64,000 nt of DNA from JBGSKV01 sp041740975. GTDB taxonomy: Bacteria > Bdellovibrionota_B > Oligoflexia > Oligoflexales > JALZUQ01. The stretch covers positions 62,001 to 126,000 of the forward strand of contig JBGSKV010000088.1 of NCBI GenBank assembly GCA_041740975.1, in the 5' to 3' direction. The position numbers were made by a program, and so were the translations under genes. Shown here one piece after another: positions 34,154-42,542 of this stretch; position 1 is the stretch's first letter; the number at the start of each line of letters is the position of its first letter. Under the pieces are notes generated by a model. The model saw nothing but the letters and a program-made list of their open reading frames with translations. It did no database searches and was not told the origin of the DNA.

Positions 34154-35563
34154 ATGCAACCCTCGACACTTGCCCCCCAAGACATTATCAAGCGCCTCGG
34201 CGATTTCTTTGCAGCGAACCAAATCCTTACCGATGAAGCCTCGCTTAAAATATACGGCAAGGACTGGACGAAGTTCTTCACGCCCGATGCTTTGGCTATC
34301 GTGTTGCCCACAACTGTTGGGCAAATTTCTAAATTCTTAGCTTTTTGTAACGAACATCGTATTTCAGTCGTCACGAGTGGTGGAAGAACTGGTCTGGCTG
34401 GTGGAAGTGTTGCGACCAATAAAGAAATTGTTCTCTCTCTCGCGAAACTGAATAAGATTATTGAAGTTGATGACGTGAGTTTGACAATAACGGCAGAGGC
34501 TGGTGCCATAACCGAAAACCTACAAAAAGCAGCGTCTGAGAAAGGCCTGCTTTTACCTTTGGACCTAGCAGCCAAGGGAAGTTGCCACATTGGCGGAAAC
34601 GTTGCCACCAATGCCGGGGGATTAAATGTCATTCGTTATGGCATGACCCGATTACTAGTCTTGGGCCTCGAAGTCGTCTTGGCTAATGGTGAAGTCTTGG
34701 ACTTCAATAAAAAACTCACTAAAGACAATACTGGCTACGACTTAAAGCAACTTTTTATCGGATCTGAAGGCACACTTGGTGTCATTACAAAGGTAACTTT
34801 AAAGTTACAAACTCGACCGAAAAGTTCGCAAGTGGCCTTTCTTGGCATTGATGATATAGGCCGAGTGCCGAAGGTTTTAACGAAATGCTATCAATCCCAC
34901 ATGAGTTTGCGTGCATTTGAATTTTTATCATCCGCTTGTTTGGGACTTGTACTTAAAACTTTTCCTAGTAAAAAATCTCCACTCTCAGCAAGCACCGCGT
35001 ATTATTTGCTTTTGGAGTTTGATGAAGTTTCTTCGGAAGATTCGGAAAAGTTTTTTGAAGATCTTTTCTCTGAAGATGTTATTGCGGATGGGACGATGAG
35101 TACCAACTCTTCAGAATATAAAGAAATTTGGTCTCTGCGTGAAAACATTACGGAGTCAATCAGCACGCATAAATTTGTATATAAAAACGACATCGCTGTT
35201 GCCGTTTCGGAGTTACCGGGATTTCTTGCAAAGTTTGACGAACTTTTGAAGAAACAGGATAATACTAATCTTAGCGCCTTCATCTTTGGTCACATTGGCG
35301 ACGGCAACGTGCATCTCAATCTCGCAAGCCATGACTCAAACACCGTGGCACTTCAAGCTTCCACGAAAAAGATAGAATCCGCTGTTACGCAGCTACTTGT
35401 CGCACACAAGGGCAGCATTAGCGCCGAGCATGGAATTGGTTTGTTGAAAAAAGATACCTTTCTCAAAACACTGCCACCGACGCAGCTTCAGCTGATGAAA
35501 AGTATCCGAAGCCTTCTTGACCCAAATGGAATTCTCAATCCCGGCAAAATCTTTGACATGTAG
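34154..35563 (+). CDS. FAD-linked 2-hydroxyacid dehydrogenase (GlcD / D-lactate dehydrogenase-like)
   Basis: About 469 residues from the ATG at 34154, preceded by AGGAG. The PCMH-type FAD-binding domain is clear: VVTSGGRTGLAGGSVATN, LDLAAKGSCHIGGNVATNAGG and GSEGTLGVITKVTLKL. The C-terminal FAD-oxidase domain ends with the family motifs FGHIGDGNVHLNL, SAEHGIGLLKK and DPNGILNPGKIF. Such flavoproteins oxidise D-lactate, glycolate or D-2-hydroxyglutarate and pass electrons to quinone or electron-transfer flavoprotein. The exact substrate cannot be told from sequence. No partner subunit (GlcE/GlcF) lies next to it. It may be co-transcribed with the membrane-protein gene 26 nt downstream. Confidence 0.85.
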   Translation: MQPSTLAPQDIIKRLGDFFAANQILTDEASLKIYGKDWTKFFTPDALAIVLPTTVGQISKFLAFCNEHRISVVTSGGRTGLAGGSVATNKEIVLSLAKLNKIIEVDDVSLTITAEAGAITENLQKAASEKGLLLPLDLAAKGSCHIGGNVATNAGGLNVIRYGMTRLLVLGLEVVLANGEVLDFNKKLTKDNTGYDLKQLFIGSEGTLGVITKVTLKLQTRPKSSQVAFLGIDDIGRVPKVLTKCYQSHMSLRAFEFLSSACLGLVLKTFPSKKSPLSASTAYYLLLEFDEVSSEDSEKFFEDLFSEDVIADGTMSTNSSEYKEIWSLRENITESISTHKFVYKNDIAVAVSELPGFLAKFDELLKKQDNTNLSAFIFGHIGDGNVHLNLASHDSNTVALQASTKKIESAVTQLLVAHKGSISAEHGIGLLKKDTFLKTLPPTQLQLMKSIRSLLDPNGILNPGKIFDM

Positions 35564-35589
35564 GCTTATAAGCATACATAATAAAGGTC

Positions 35590-36570
35590 ATGCAATTTTT
35601 GCTTAAAATCTGCTTCTCGGGTGCCATACTTTATTGGCTAATCCATACCGATCGCCTTAATTTTAGAGAACTAGACGTTTTTTTCACGCAACCAAGAACG
35701 TTGGCCATGTTTCTTTTCTACTGGCTCTTTGCAAATCTTATATTGAGCAGTTTTCGTTGGATGATTCTGGCGAGAGCTCTTGGGATCAATCTTAAAACAA
35801 TAGTCTTTTTACGTTTGCATCTCATAGGATGTTTTTTTAATAGCTTTATGCCAGGTAACGTAGGTGGTGACTTTGTCAAAGTTTATTACATTGCCAACAA
35901 AGAAAAAAAATCTACCTTCTCAAATGCACTCGCCTCAGTGCTCTTTGATCGGGTTTGTGGCTTAATCGGAATCTTTCTAATAGCTATCGTTGGCTTTTAT
36001 GTTGCGCCACCAGACCGAAATGCAGGGATCGATGCTGTGTTGTCCCTTACGCAGTTTTTAAGCTCGGCCTCCATTATAGGAATCATTGCGCTCTTTGTTT
36101 TAGGCCCTAAAATCAAACTTCATAAATGGCCATGGAATTTGCCTATTTTTAGGAGATTCAGGATTGATGAGCTTTTCCGGGCCGGTTATATTTATAGTCA
36201 ACAGAAAGTCGTGGTCTTGAGCGCCATAGGTATCTCTGTGATCATCCAGTTGATGACGATGAGTTTTTTTCTCATCGCTACCAAGGCTTACACTGCAAAT
36301 GTAACTTTTATACAAATTTGTGCGGCGTACCCTTTGGCGGCTCTAGCGACTGCCATTCCGATTGCGCCTGCCGGTCTTGGCACAGGTCACTATGCTCATG
36401 AGCGCTTATTCGATATTGTCGGAATCGGCCCAGGCATTGGCGCGAATGTTTTTAACCTCTACTTTTGCGCGTCGCTCGCTTTCAGCCTGATTGGTATTAT
36501 TCCTTACCTTCTCTATAAAAAATCAATTGCGGAAGCACTCCGTCAGGCTAAAGATCATGCCCATTCTTAA
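35590..36570 (+). CDS. Lysylphosphatidylglycerol synthase TM-region / UPF0104-type membrane protein
   Basis: A 326-residue polytopic inner-membrane protein with about eight hydrophobic helices. It carries the family landmarks FRWMILARALGI, INLKTIVFLRLHLIG, CFFNSFMPGNVGGDFVKVYY, SVLFDRVCGLIGIFLIA and the late AYPLAALATAIPIAPAGLGTGHY. Members include the flippase part of MprF and archaeal AglD; they are thought to move lipid-linked molecules across the membrane. No synthase domain is attached here. It overlaps the following hydrolase gene by 14 nt, suggesting coupling. Confidence 0.82.
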   Translation: MQFLLKICFSGAILYWLIHTDRLNFRELDVFFTQPRTLAMFLFYWLFANLILSSFRWMILARALGINLKTIVFLRLHLIGCFFNSFMPGNVGGDFVKVYYIANKEKKSTFSNALASVLFDRVCGLIGIFLIAIVGFYVAPPDRNAGIDAVLSLTQFLSSASIIGIIALFVLGPKIKLHKWPWNLPIFRRFRIDELFRAGYIYSQQKVVVLSAIGISVIIQLMTMSFFLIATKAYTANVTFIQICAAYPLAALATAIPIAPAGLGTGHYAHERLFDIVGIGPGIGANVFNLYFCASLAFSLIGIIPYLLYKKSIAEALRQAKDHAHS

Positions 36571-37354
36571 ACTGGATTCCGCAGACATTTTTTATGAGAC
36601 GTGGATCTGCCAGGACCCAGGCGCGCCTTGGATTTACCTTGTCAACGGGCACACCCGCAGTCATAAAGACTTCAAGTTCTTTGCCAGATACTTAGTTGAA
36701 AACGGTTTTAACGTTGCCTCAAATGATAATCGTGGCTCAGGGGAATCCAAAATTTACGACCGAATAACTTTAGACTTGATGGCTTCCGATGTCATAGATG
36801 TCCTGGATCATCTTGAACTACGCGCTCCTTCGCTCCTGGGTCTTTCCATGGGGGGCGTTATCTCCATGAAACTCGCCTGTGCGGAGCCCTCGATGTTTCA
36901 GAACCTTGTTCTGGTTTCTACATGTCCCAAACCGAGGCCATGGATGATGCGCGAAGAAGCCAGATGGTCCAGTGATCTTGAAGAAATTATTCAGAAGCTT
37001 TTAAAATATTTTGGGCCTGATTTTCGGCAGAAGAATATGGTTTTGATCAAAGCCATGGCGAAAAATATTCAGGATCTAGCCATAAAAGGCAAGTTCGCGG
37101 AGAAAGCAGAAGAGCAGCGCCTCGCCTTGAAAGGCTTCGATCTCACGCCAGAGCTTGGAAAAATTCAGTGCCCGACTTTGGTTGTACACGGTGACCGTGA
37201 TGAAGTCATTGAGGTGGGTGCGGCTCAATTTCTACATGAACACATCACTGGATCTGAACTCAAAATATACGAAAATGCCGGACATCTGCTAATCGCAGAG
37301 TCCGGCCGAAAACTGTATCAAGATGTCGTTGAGTTTATTCGTCCTCGTCAATAA
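36557..37354 (+). CDS. Alpha/beta hydrolase
   Basis: About 265 residues from the ATG at 36557, inside the end of the previous gene; a longer frame from 36491 has a poor context. The alpha/beta-hydrolase fold shows the oxyanion region IYLVNGHTRSHKDF, NRGSGES, the nucleophile elbow GLSMGGVIS, the acid strand LVVHGDRDEVIEV and the catalytic His in ENAGHLLIAES. Substrate is unknown; esterase, lipase or haloperoxidase-like enzymes share these motifs. Neighbouring membrane-lipid and flavoprotein genes hint at lipid metabolism. Its last 20 nt overlap the convergent PilZ-like gene. Confidence 0.85.
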   Translation: MPILKLDSADIFYETWICQDPGAPWIYLVNGHTRSHKDFKFFARYLVENGFNVASNDNRGSGESKIYDRITLDLMASDVIDVLDHLELRAPSLLGLSMGGVISMKLACAEPSMFQNLVLVSTCPKPRPWMMREEARWSSDLEEIIQKLLKYFGPDFRQKNMVLIKAMAKNIQDLAIKGKFAEKAEEQRLALKGFDLTPELGKIQCPTLVVHGDRDEVIEVGAAQFLHEHITGSELKIYENAGHLLIAESGRKLYQDVVEFIRPRQ

Positions 37355-37844
37355 ATGGCGTCTTCTTTTTTTCCATTAGGTATCTTTGGAGTACCTTCGC
37401 GTCAACTTCATCGATATTTAGCGTCTCTACAACTACGTTTTTCTTTTTATTGCGGGTAGCCTGATCAACTTTGATAACTCGCGCGATCACTTTGAAGACC
37501 TTCGGCTTGTCAATGCGGCCATAGTCCACGAACTCTTGTTTCCTACCCCAGTAATCCGGGATAGCGACATTGATCTTAACCAACGTTCCCACATCAAACT
37601 CTTTTGACGTGGTAAACTCGATGCCATGGGGACTGATGTAAAGAGAGTGTGCTCGTGTCGAGTTTTCCTCTCTAAAATAGCCATACGATGACACACGCAA
37701 GGACACTTTGCTTTCCGAGAATGGATAGTTTTTGATGAGGCCCATATCAAACGAGCTTTCTTCACCACTTTCCCGTGATTCGGCCGATTGGATATCAACG
37801 TCTTTAACTGTCGGATCGAGATCTTTATCAAGAGGTCGGGTCAT
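37335..37844 (-). CDS. PilZ-like domain protein
   Basis: A 169-residue cytosolic protein with an acidic N-terminal tail (VDIQSAESRESGEESS) and a C-terminal beta-barrel-like segment resembling a PilZ domain: SLRVSSYGYFRE, SLYISPHGIEFTT, GTLVKINVAIPD and KVIARVIKVD. The (D/N)xSxxG motif is only partly kept (ISPHG) and no clear RxxxR lies before it, so c-di-GMP binding is doubtful. It follows fliA by 15 nt at the end of the flagellar operon, suggesting a motility-related role. The family call is moderate. Confidence 0.65.
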   Translation of the reverse strand: MTRPLDKDLDPTVKDVDIQSAESRESGEESSFDMGLIKNYPFSESKVSLRVSSYGYFREENSTRAHSLYISPHGIEFTTSKEFDVGTLVKINVAIPDYWGRKQEFVDYGRIDKPKVFKVIARVIKVDQATRNKKKNVVVETLNIDEVDAKVLQRYLMEKKKTPFIDEDE

Positions 37845-37859
37845 GATTCGTTCACTCCA

Positions 37860-38621
37860 TTAGTCTTCGAATAATGTGTCTTTAAGTTTGAGTCTCAGTT
37901 TGTTTACGGCCTGGGTATGTAGCTGGCTAACACGAGATTCCGTCACACTCAAAATCTTGCCGATTTCTTTGAGGTTTAGATCCTCATAGTAATACAACGA
38001 AAGAACTAACTTTTGCTTTTCAGGAAGTTCTGTGATGTATTTCATAAGAAGGGACTTGACACTCTTACTCTTCAACTGCAAGTAAGGGTTTTTGGCGTTC
38101 GTATTTTCTAAACACTCCAGCAATGTTTTGCGATCACCTTGAGATGGACCGACGATTTCGTCGATGGATAACATAGTGACGGCCTTCACTTTGGCAATCA
38201 AGCTATGGTACTCTTCGATATCCATGCCAAGCTTTTCGGAAACCTCAGCATCCGTTGCCATGCGTCCCAAAGACTGTTCAAGTTCAGAGTAGGCTCGTTC
38301 GATCTTCTTCGCTTTATCCCGTACCGAGCGAGGAACCCAGTCTTGTGACCGCAACTCATCAAGAATCGCACCGCGTATTCGGAATTCGGCGTATGTCTTG
38401 AACTTATTGTCTCGGCTAGGATCATACTTTTCAATGGCGTCCATCAAGCCGATCACTCCCGCGCTTGTAAGGTCGTCAATGTCGATATTAGCCGGCAATC
38501 GAGCTGCAATTCGATGCGCTACGAATCGGATCAGCGGCGAATAGTCCATAATGAGCTGATCGCGCAGCTTACCATCAATGCCTTCGGTATCTTGTTTATA
38601 CCGCTTGACTAGTCCCTTCAT
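37860..38621 (-). CDS. fliA: RNA polymerase sigma factor for flagellar operon (sigma-28)
   Basis: A 253-residue sigma-70-family factor of the FliA/WhiG group, which directs transcription of late flagellar genes. Region 2 has DYSPLIRFVAHRIAARLP, DDLTSAGVIGLMDAIEKYDP and FKTYAEFRIRGAILDELRSQDWVPRSVRDKAK. Region 3 has KLGMDIEEYHSLIAK, and region 4 ends with LSLYYYEDLNLKEIGKILSVTESRVSQLHTQAV. It starts 26 nt before the end of flhG with a GGAGAG site, which indicates coupling. No anti-sigma factor (flgM) is seen in the window. Length is typical. Confidence 0.95.
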   Translation of the reverse strand: MKGLVKRYKQDTEGIDGKLRDQLIMDYSPLIRFVAHRIAARLPANIDIDDLTSAGVIGLMDAIEKYDPSRDNKFKTYAEFRIRGAILDELRSQDWVPRSVRDKAKKIERAYSELEQSLGRMATDAEVSEKLGMDIEEYHSLIAKVKAVTMLSIDEIVGPSQGDRKTLLECLENTNAKNPYLQLKSKSVKSLLMKYITELPEKQKLVLSLYYYEDLNLKEIGKILSVTESRVSQLHTQAVNKLRLKLKDTLFED

Positions 38622-39405
38622 CAGGGTCTCTCCTTACATGGGTTGAAGTATCCATATTCTTAATTAAATTCTTTTCACCAATGAGTTTGTGCGATATCTG
38701 GCACCAGGCTTGATGCGCTAAGCAGTTCTGAGAGAACATTTTGGAAAGATTTCTGTTTAGGACCGCGTTGGCGAGTACGTCGTCTTCGGGGATAAAGCCA
38801 AGATAATGCGGAACAACTCCAATATGTTTCGTAGCGACGGAGATGATGGATTCGGCCGTTTTCGTAGCTTCCTTCGGAGAACTTGATCGGGTAATGACCA
38901 GATCCAATTTCGAAGTCATATCTTGGTTAAGTGACATAAGTTTAATTTGGGCGTAGGAATCAGTTACAGAATGAGGATCTAGACTAGACATCACAATCGT
39001 ATGATCGCTAGAATGATTCAAGTTCAACACAGAACTATGAATTCCAGTGCCCGCGTCGACAATAACAACATCAAACATCGTCCGCAGTTCGTTGAAGGTG
39101 TCTTTCACTTGCGACGTGACATTGTCACGCATAGCTAGAGAAACTTTTCCCGCATAAGCACTTGGAAGAACAGAGAATCCATAGCGGCTGTCCATGAACG
39201 CGTCTGCCAAAGATACATTTCTTTCGAGAACGTCTTCCACGGAATGACGTCTCTCTAGATTGAGGAGAATGCCAATATTGGAAAGGCCAAAATCCGCATC
39301 AACAAGCAATGTTCGAAGGCGCGCTTGCGCAGCATGATATGCCATAGCCAAGCAGCCTATCGTCTTGCCAATTCCACCTTTTCCACCTGTGACACTTATG
39401 ATCAC
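38596..39405 (-). CDS. flhG: MinD/ParA-like flagellar number regulator
   Basis: A 269-residue deviant-Walker ATPase: VTGGKGGIGKT (P-loop with the signature Lys), LLVDADFGLSNIGILL, VVIVDAGTGIHSSVLNL and the adenine-side SSLDPHSVTDSYAQIK. FlhG (YlxH/FleN) controls flagellar number and placement, usually by stimulating the SRP-type GTPase FlhF. Here the protein starts directly at the P-loop strand and lacks the N-terminal DQAxxLR helix by which FlhG contacts FlhF. No flhF gene is adjacent. It overlaps fliO by 4 nt and fliA by 26 nt. The activator role may therefore be altered; this is inference. Confidence 0.9.
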   Translation of the reverse strand: MIISVTGGKGGIGKTIGCLAMAYHAAQARLRTLLVDADFGLSNIGILLNLERRHSVEDVLERNVSLADAFMDSRYGFSVLPSAYAGKVSLAMRDNVTSQVKDTFNELRTMFDVVIVDAGTGIHSSVLNLNHSSDHTIVMSSLDPHSVTDSYAQIKLMSLNQDMTSKLDLVITRSSSPKEATKTAESIISVATKHIGVVPHYLGFIPEDDVLANAVLNRNLSKMFSQNCLAHQAWCQISHKLIGEKNLIKNMDTSTHVRRDPDEGTSQAV

Positions 39406-40262
39406 GATTTGCTACCCCACGTGTCTTTTTCAATGTTCTTCAATTTGATCTGCTCTCTCAGTTGCTGAATAAGCTTCAATTTTTCAGGACTGTCTTCTGA
39501 GGAATGAAATACCGGTGAGGTCTGCAAAGGAAAAGCGGTCAGTAGCTGCACACCAGTAGGTCCATTGGCGATCAACAATTTTTGGTTGCCTATTTCAACC
39601 ATGGATAGCTGATGGGTCTTTGTTGGCGGAATCGTCGCAAGAGTTTGCATTTTGACTTTTGATGATGTTCTTTCCGCTGTTCGTGGGATGCGCTGCCCCC
39701 GACCCTTAAAAACAATTGCCAGGCACAGCATGGCAACTAGAAAGGCATAAAAAGTAAGATCAAAAATTCGTTCTTTCGATGCGATTATGGGTGAGCTCTT
39801 GGCTTCATCACGAAGCCTTTGGATCAGCACGTGGTCCACTGTCAGCATAAGCTGGTCTTGATAACGACCAATTTTTGCCGCTTCTTTGATGAACTTGGCA
39901 TTTCCTTCAGTTTCAATTCGTACAACCGCCGAGCGACCGCGCTGTATGACCTCAACACCCTTCACGAGTTCAGACATACTTCCAATATTAATAGGGGTGT
40001 CGCCATTAACAGTGGCATCGTAAATTTTCAGTTCTAAAAAGCTATTGTAAGACTCAAGCTGAATCGCACTGAACTCTGGGTTTCCATCAAAGAACACAGC
40101 GACATTCGTCTCGCCTTGCTTGGTATCGACACTGACGGAATCGATTTCAATACAAACCGCATCGGTTGCCATGAGGAGCGCCACACCGAGGCAAAGTTTA
40201 GTGACGAGGAGCAATCCTCTTTCTAAAGCTTTTGCGGATTGTAATTGACCAAGGCTTCGCAT
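39402..40262 (-). CDS. fliO: Flagellar biosynthesis protein FliO
   Basis: A 286-residue protein with an N-terminal signal or anchor (LLLVTKLCLGVALLMATDAV), an AMIN-like periplasmic domain (about 40-165; DSVSVDTKQGETNVAVFFDG, SFLELKIYDATVNG), one membrane helix (about 175-195; IFDLTFYAFLVAMLCLAIVF) and a cytosolic FliO domain with HQLSMVEIGNQKLLIANGPTGVQLL. FliO assists assembly of the FliPQR export gate. It lies 11 nt after fliN and overlaps flhG by 4 nt. fliP, fliQ, fliR, flhB, flhA and flhF, which normally come next, are not here. Confidence 0.85.
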   Translation of the reverse strand: MRSLGQLQSAKALERGLLLVTKLCLGVALLMATDAVCIEIDSVSVDTKQGETNVAVFFDGNPEFSAIQLESYNSFLELKIYDATVNGDTPINIGSMSELVKGVEVIQRGRSAVVRIETEGNAKFIKEAAKIGRYQDQLMLTVDHVLIQRLRDEAKSSPIIASKERIFDLTFYAFLVAMLCLAIVFKGRGQRIPRTAERTSSKVKMQTLATIPPTKTHQLSMVEIGNQKLLIANGPTGVQLLTAFPLQTSPVFHSSEDSPEKLKLIQQLREQIKLKNIEKDTWGSKS

Positions 40263-40273
40263 CTAAATGTCCT

Positions 40274-40651
40274 TTAAGCTGCAGAAGACGAAGAGTCGTC
40301 GACAGCGGTTAATCTCTGAGTTTGATCCGAAAACTCGGTCAAACGAATACCAATTTTGTCGTTTGTAACAACGGCCTCACCGCGGGCCACAAGTTTGTCG
40401 TTGATGTAAATGTCGAGTGTCTCACCTACCAATTTATTAAGTTCGATTACCGAACCAGAAGTTAACTTCATCAGCTCGTCTATGCGCATGCGAACGCGGC
40501 CTAGCTCGACGGAAATGGTGACTGGAATGTCCATAAGCATTTCAACCGCATGTGTACCAAAGTCTCGATTCGAAGAACTTTTTTCGGAATGTTCCTTGAG
40601 ACGATCTTTGCCGCTTTTGATTTCTTCAAACTCGAAGTTTTTGGTAGCCAT
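40274..40651 (-). CDS. fliN: Flagellar motor switch protein FliN
   Basis: About 125 residues from the ATG at 40651 with a GAGG site; the frame could extend into fliM but the ATG directly after the fliM stop fits best. The C-terminal SpoA domain is clear: MDIPVTISVELGRVRMRIDE, LMKLTSGSVIELNKLVGETL, DIYINDKLVARGEAVV and DKIGIRLTEF. The N-terminal 45 residues are charged and variable. FliN forms the lower part of the C-ring with FliM and binds the export ATPase regulator FliH. It is in the usual order after fliM and before fliO. Confidence 0.93.
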   Translation of the reverse strand: MATKNFEFEEIKSGKDRLKEHSEKSSSNRDFGTHAVEMLMDIPVTISVELGRVRMRIDELMKLTSGSVIELNKLVGETLDIYINDKLVARGEAVVTNDKIGIRLTEFSDQTQRLTAVDDSSSSAA

Positions 40652-40658
40652 ACTTGCC

Positions 40659-41612
40659 TCACTTAATTCTGACAATATGTCGGCCTTGGTTTTGGCCAAG
40701 TACACCGTCAAATTTTCTTTTTCCTTCAATCTCAAGGCGAATTACACTCGGAGACCATTCAGCGATATCAAGTTGATCGCCTAATCTTAGGTCCAAAACG
40801 TCTTTCAGCTTCATTTTGCCCTTCGCTAAAAGAGCACGAACTTCAACGCTTGCTTGGGTGAGTTGTGGAAAGATGTCTTTGCGAAATGCTTCACTTGGGC
40901 CCTGGACATTATTTTCATCTGACATTTGAGACTCCTTTATATAGTCCAACGTCCCCACCGGATAAATGAGGCGCACCTTGGCACCATTGTCGCCAAAAGA
41001 AACCATATAACTTTGGCTCAGGATCACTTCTTGCGGATGACAGAAGAGAAGTTCGTGAGGCTGAGTCTCCAATTGATAACTTCCGAGATTCATCGACAAA
41101 TATGGTTGCCAAGCTTCGTTCAGGGAGTCAAAGAAACTAGATATCAGGCGCGTCGCCAGACTAGCTTCAACCTTACTCAACTCTTTGTTTTCAAAAGATC
41201 GTACTGGTTCGGACGTATTTCCGAAAAGTGTTTCCAAAACACTAAAGAGCAATGATGTTTCCATCGCTACGGCCATGGACTTTGAAGAAGTTCCAAGCTC
41301 GGCAATGCCAATGCATGCCGGGAAGCTGAGTGTGCGGACCCAATCTGGGTAATTGGTTACGGTTTGCGAAAGAATTTTGACTTTGACGGGCTTATGCAAA
41401 ACAGATGTGAGGTTCTTTCTAAGAATTTTGGAATAACGATTGGAAACCGACTCGAGCATTGGCAGGCGTCGCTCTGCATTTGACCCGGATTTTAAATATT
41501 CTTGAGTAGGAACCTTAGGACGAGGCATGACTTTAGCCTCAGTAGACGAACTTTCGTCAAGCACCGCGGCTAGCAATGCGTCAACTTCGGCTTGTGTCAA
41601 AATCTGAGCCAT
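40659..41612 (-). CDS. fliM: Flagellar motor switch protein FliM
   Basis: A 317-residue C-ring protein. The N-terminus MAQILTQAEVDALLAAVLDE is the CheY-P-binding/EIDAL-type helix region. The middle domain shows RYSKILRKNLTSVLHKPVKV and YPDWVRTLSFPACIGIAEL. The C-terminal SpoA-like domain has VEVRALLAKGKMKLKDVLDLRLGD. It sets motor direction and transmits chemotaxis signals. The gene starts at the base where fliL ends (1-nt overlap) and is followed 7 nt later by fliN. Length is typical. Confidence 0.94.
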   Translation of the reverse strand: MAQILTQAEVDALLAAVLDESSSTEAKVMPRPKVPTQEYLKSGSNAERRLPMLESVSNRYSKILRKNLTSVLHKPVKVKILSQTVTNYPDWVRTLSFPACIGIAELGTSSKSMAVAMETSLLFSVLETLFGNTSEPVRSFENKELSKVEASLATRLISSFFDSLNEAWQPYLSMNLGSYQLETQPHELLFCHPQEVILSQSYMVSFGDNGAKVRLIYPVGTLDYIKESQMSDENNVQGPSEAFRKDIFPQLTQASVEVRALLAKGKMKLKDVLDLRLGDQLDIAEWSPSVIRLEIEGKRKFDGVLGQNQGRHIVRIK

Positions 41613-42151
41613 CAGTTCTTCACTCTCACGTTAGAAATGTAAATGCCTTCCACCGGATTTGCTAAGACGTCATTGAAACTGAGAAGCAGATCTTTTTTAA
41701 CTTTGTTGACAGATATCTTTTCGAAAATGTCGACTTGTGACGTTTGCAAGAAGTATTGAATAGCAATATCTCGAAGAATTTCTTCCGAATGCTTCATGGT
41801 TTTTTGGGAGTTATGAACCTTGCTAAAGCGAATAGCCAAATCCAGATGGAATTCCTGATAGCCATTTTTTGACTTCATGGGAAATGTAAGCGCTGAAAGT
41901 TTAAAGCTATCGAAATCCGGTGTAGATGGAGCGGCAACTGATTCTGTCACTGTTTTTTTAAAGATGTAATTGTCGAGATGATTTTTGCCGAGACTCCGAT
42001 TGAATTCGTGTGCGCGGAGACGGGATACGTTTCCGTTACTCTCAAATGCCAGGAAAACCGCAATGCCTGTGACCATGGCGAGGATTCCCACGATGACTAG
42101 GCCGCTCATTCTTCGCAAGCGGGCGATTAATATGGCGATGTAGCGATTCAC
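41612..42151 (-). CDS. fliL: Flagellar basal body-associated protein FliL
   Basis: A 179-residue single-pass membrane protein: a short cytosolic N-terminus, one helix (MSGLVIVGILAMVTGIAVFLAF) and a periplasmic domain with LALTFPMKSKNGYQEFHLDL-like content and the C-terminal FEKISVNKVKKDLLLSFND and ANPVEGIYISNVRVKN. FliL supports stator function at the motor. Sequence similarity within the family is low, so the call rests on architecture and on the position directly before fliM. It is the first gene of the operon, and a sigma-54-like promoter lies about 60-90 nt upstream. Confidence 0.85.
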   Translation of the reverse strand: MNRYIAILIARLRRMSGLVIVGILAMVTGIAVFLAFESNGNVSRLRAHEFNRSLGKNHLDNYIFKKTVTESVAAPSTPDFDSFKLSALTFPMKSKNGYQEFHLDLAIRFSKVHNSQKTMKHSEEILRDIAIQYFLQTSQVDIFEKISVNKVKKDLLLSFNDVLANPVEGIYISNVRVKN

Positions 42152-42542
42152 TTAAGATGCCTTTCGTGATCTTGCAATCAGTTGACGCTATGCTTGAGTC
42201 GCAGTTATTCGGGGTAAGGAATACAATTCTCGTGCCAAAATTTTACGCACAGTTGTTTATAATGGCATCAGGGCGATCATCTGACGAAAGTTGCAGGAAC
42301 TTGCAATGACACCAAGAGATTGCCACTTTTCTGGTAAATAGTTTCGAAAATAAAAGCGATTTTGCGAGGTTTGCGGAAAGACCGCCAGAAATGAGTGCCA
42401 GGATGTTGGCGAAACGAACAACCAAGTTTTGGCGATTTTTCCTGGAAAGTGCCAATTATCCGCCATTTAAAAGCTGTGGGATTCACGAGTTGTTTTGTTA
42501 TACTCCTCAGTCTCAGAAAGTAACTTTGGAGAATTGATAAAA
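42152..42542. promoter_or_regulatory. Divergent intergenic region, fliL / cytochrome c
   Basis: These 391 bp hold the operon promoter for the flagellar genes (minus strand) and a promoter for the cytochrome gene (plus strand; TATACT at 42499-42504, weak -35). On the minus strand TGGCA occurs at least four times, including TGGCACTTTCC and TGGCACTCATT, besides the candidate promoter listed separately. Short open frames in several phases are unsupported. Confidence 0.5.
42221..42238 (-). promoter_or_regulatory. Sigma-54-like promoter of the fliL operon
   Basis: On the minus strand the sequence TTGGCACGAGAATTGTAT matches the sigma-54 consensus TGGCACGNNNNTTGCA at all but one of its specified core positions (TTGT for TTGC), with GG and GT ten bases apart. 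Transcription would start about 60 nt upstream of the fliL ATG. Whether this organism has rpoN is not shown by the window. Confidence 0.45.
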
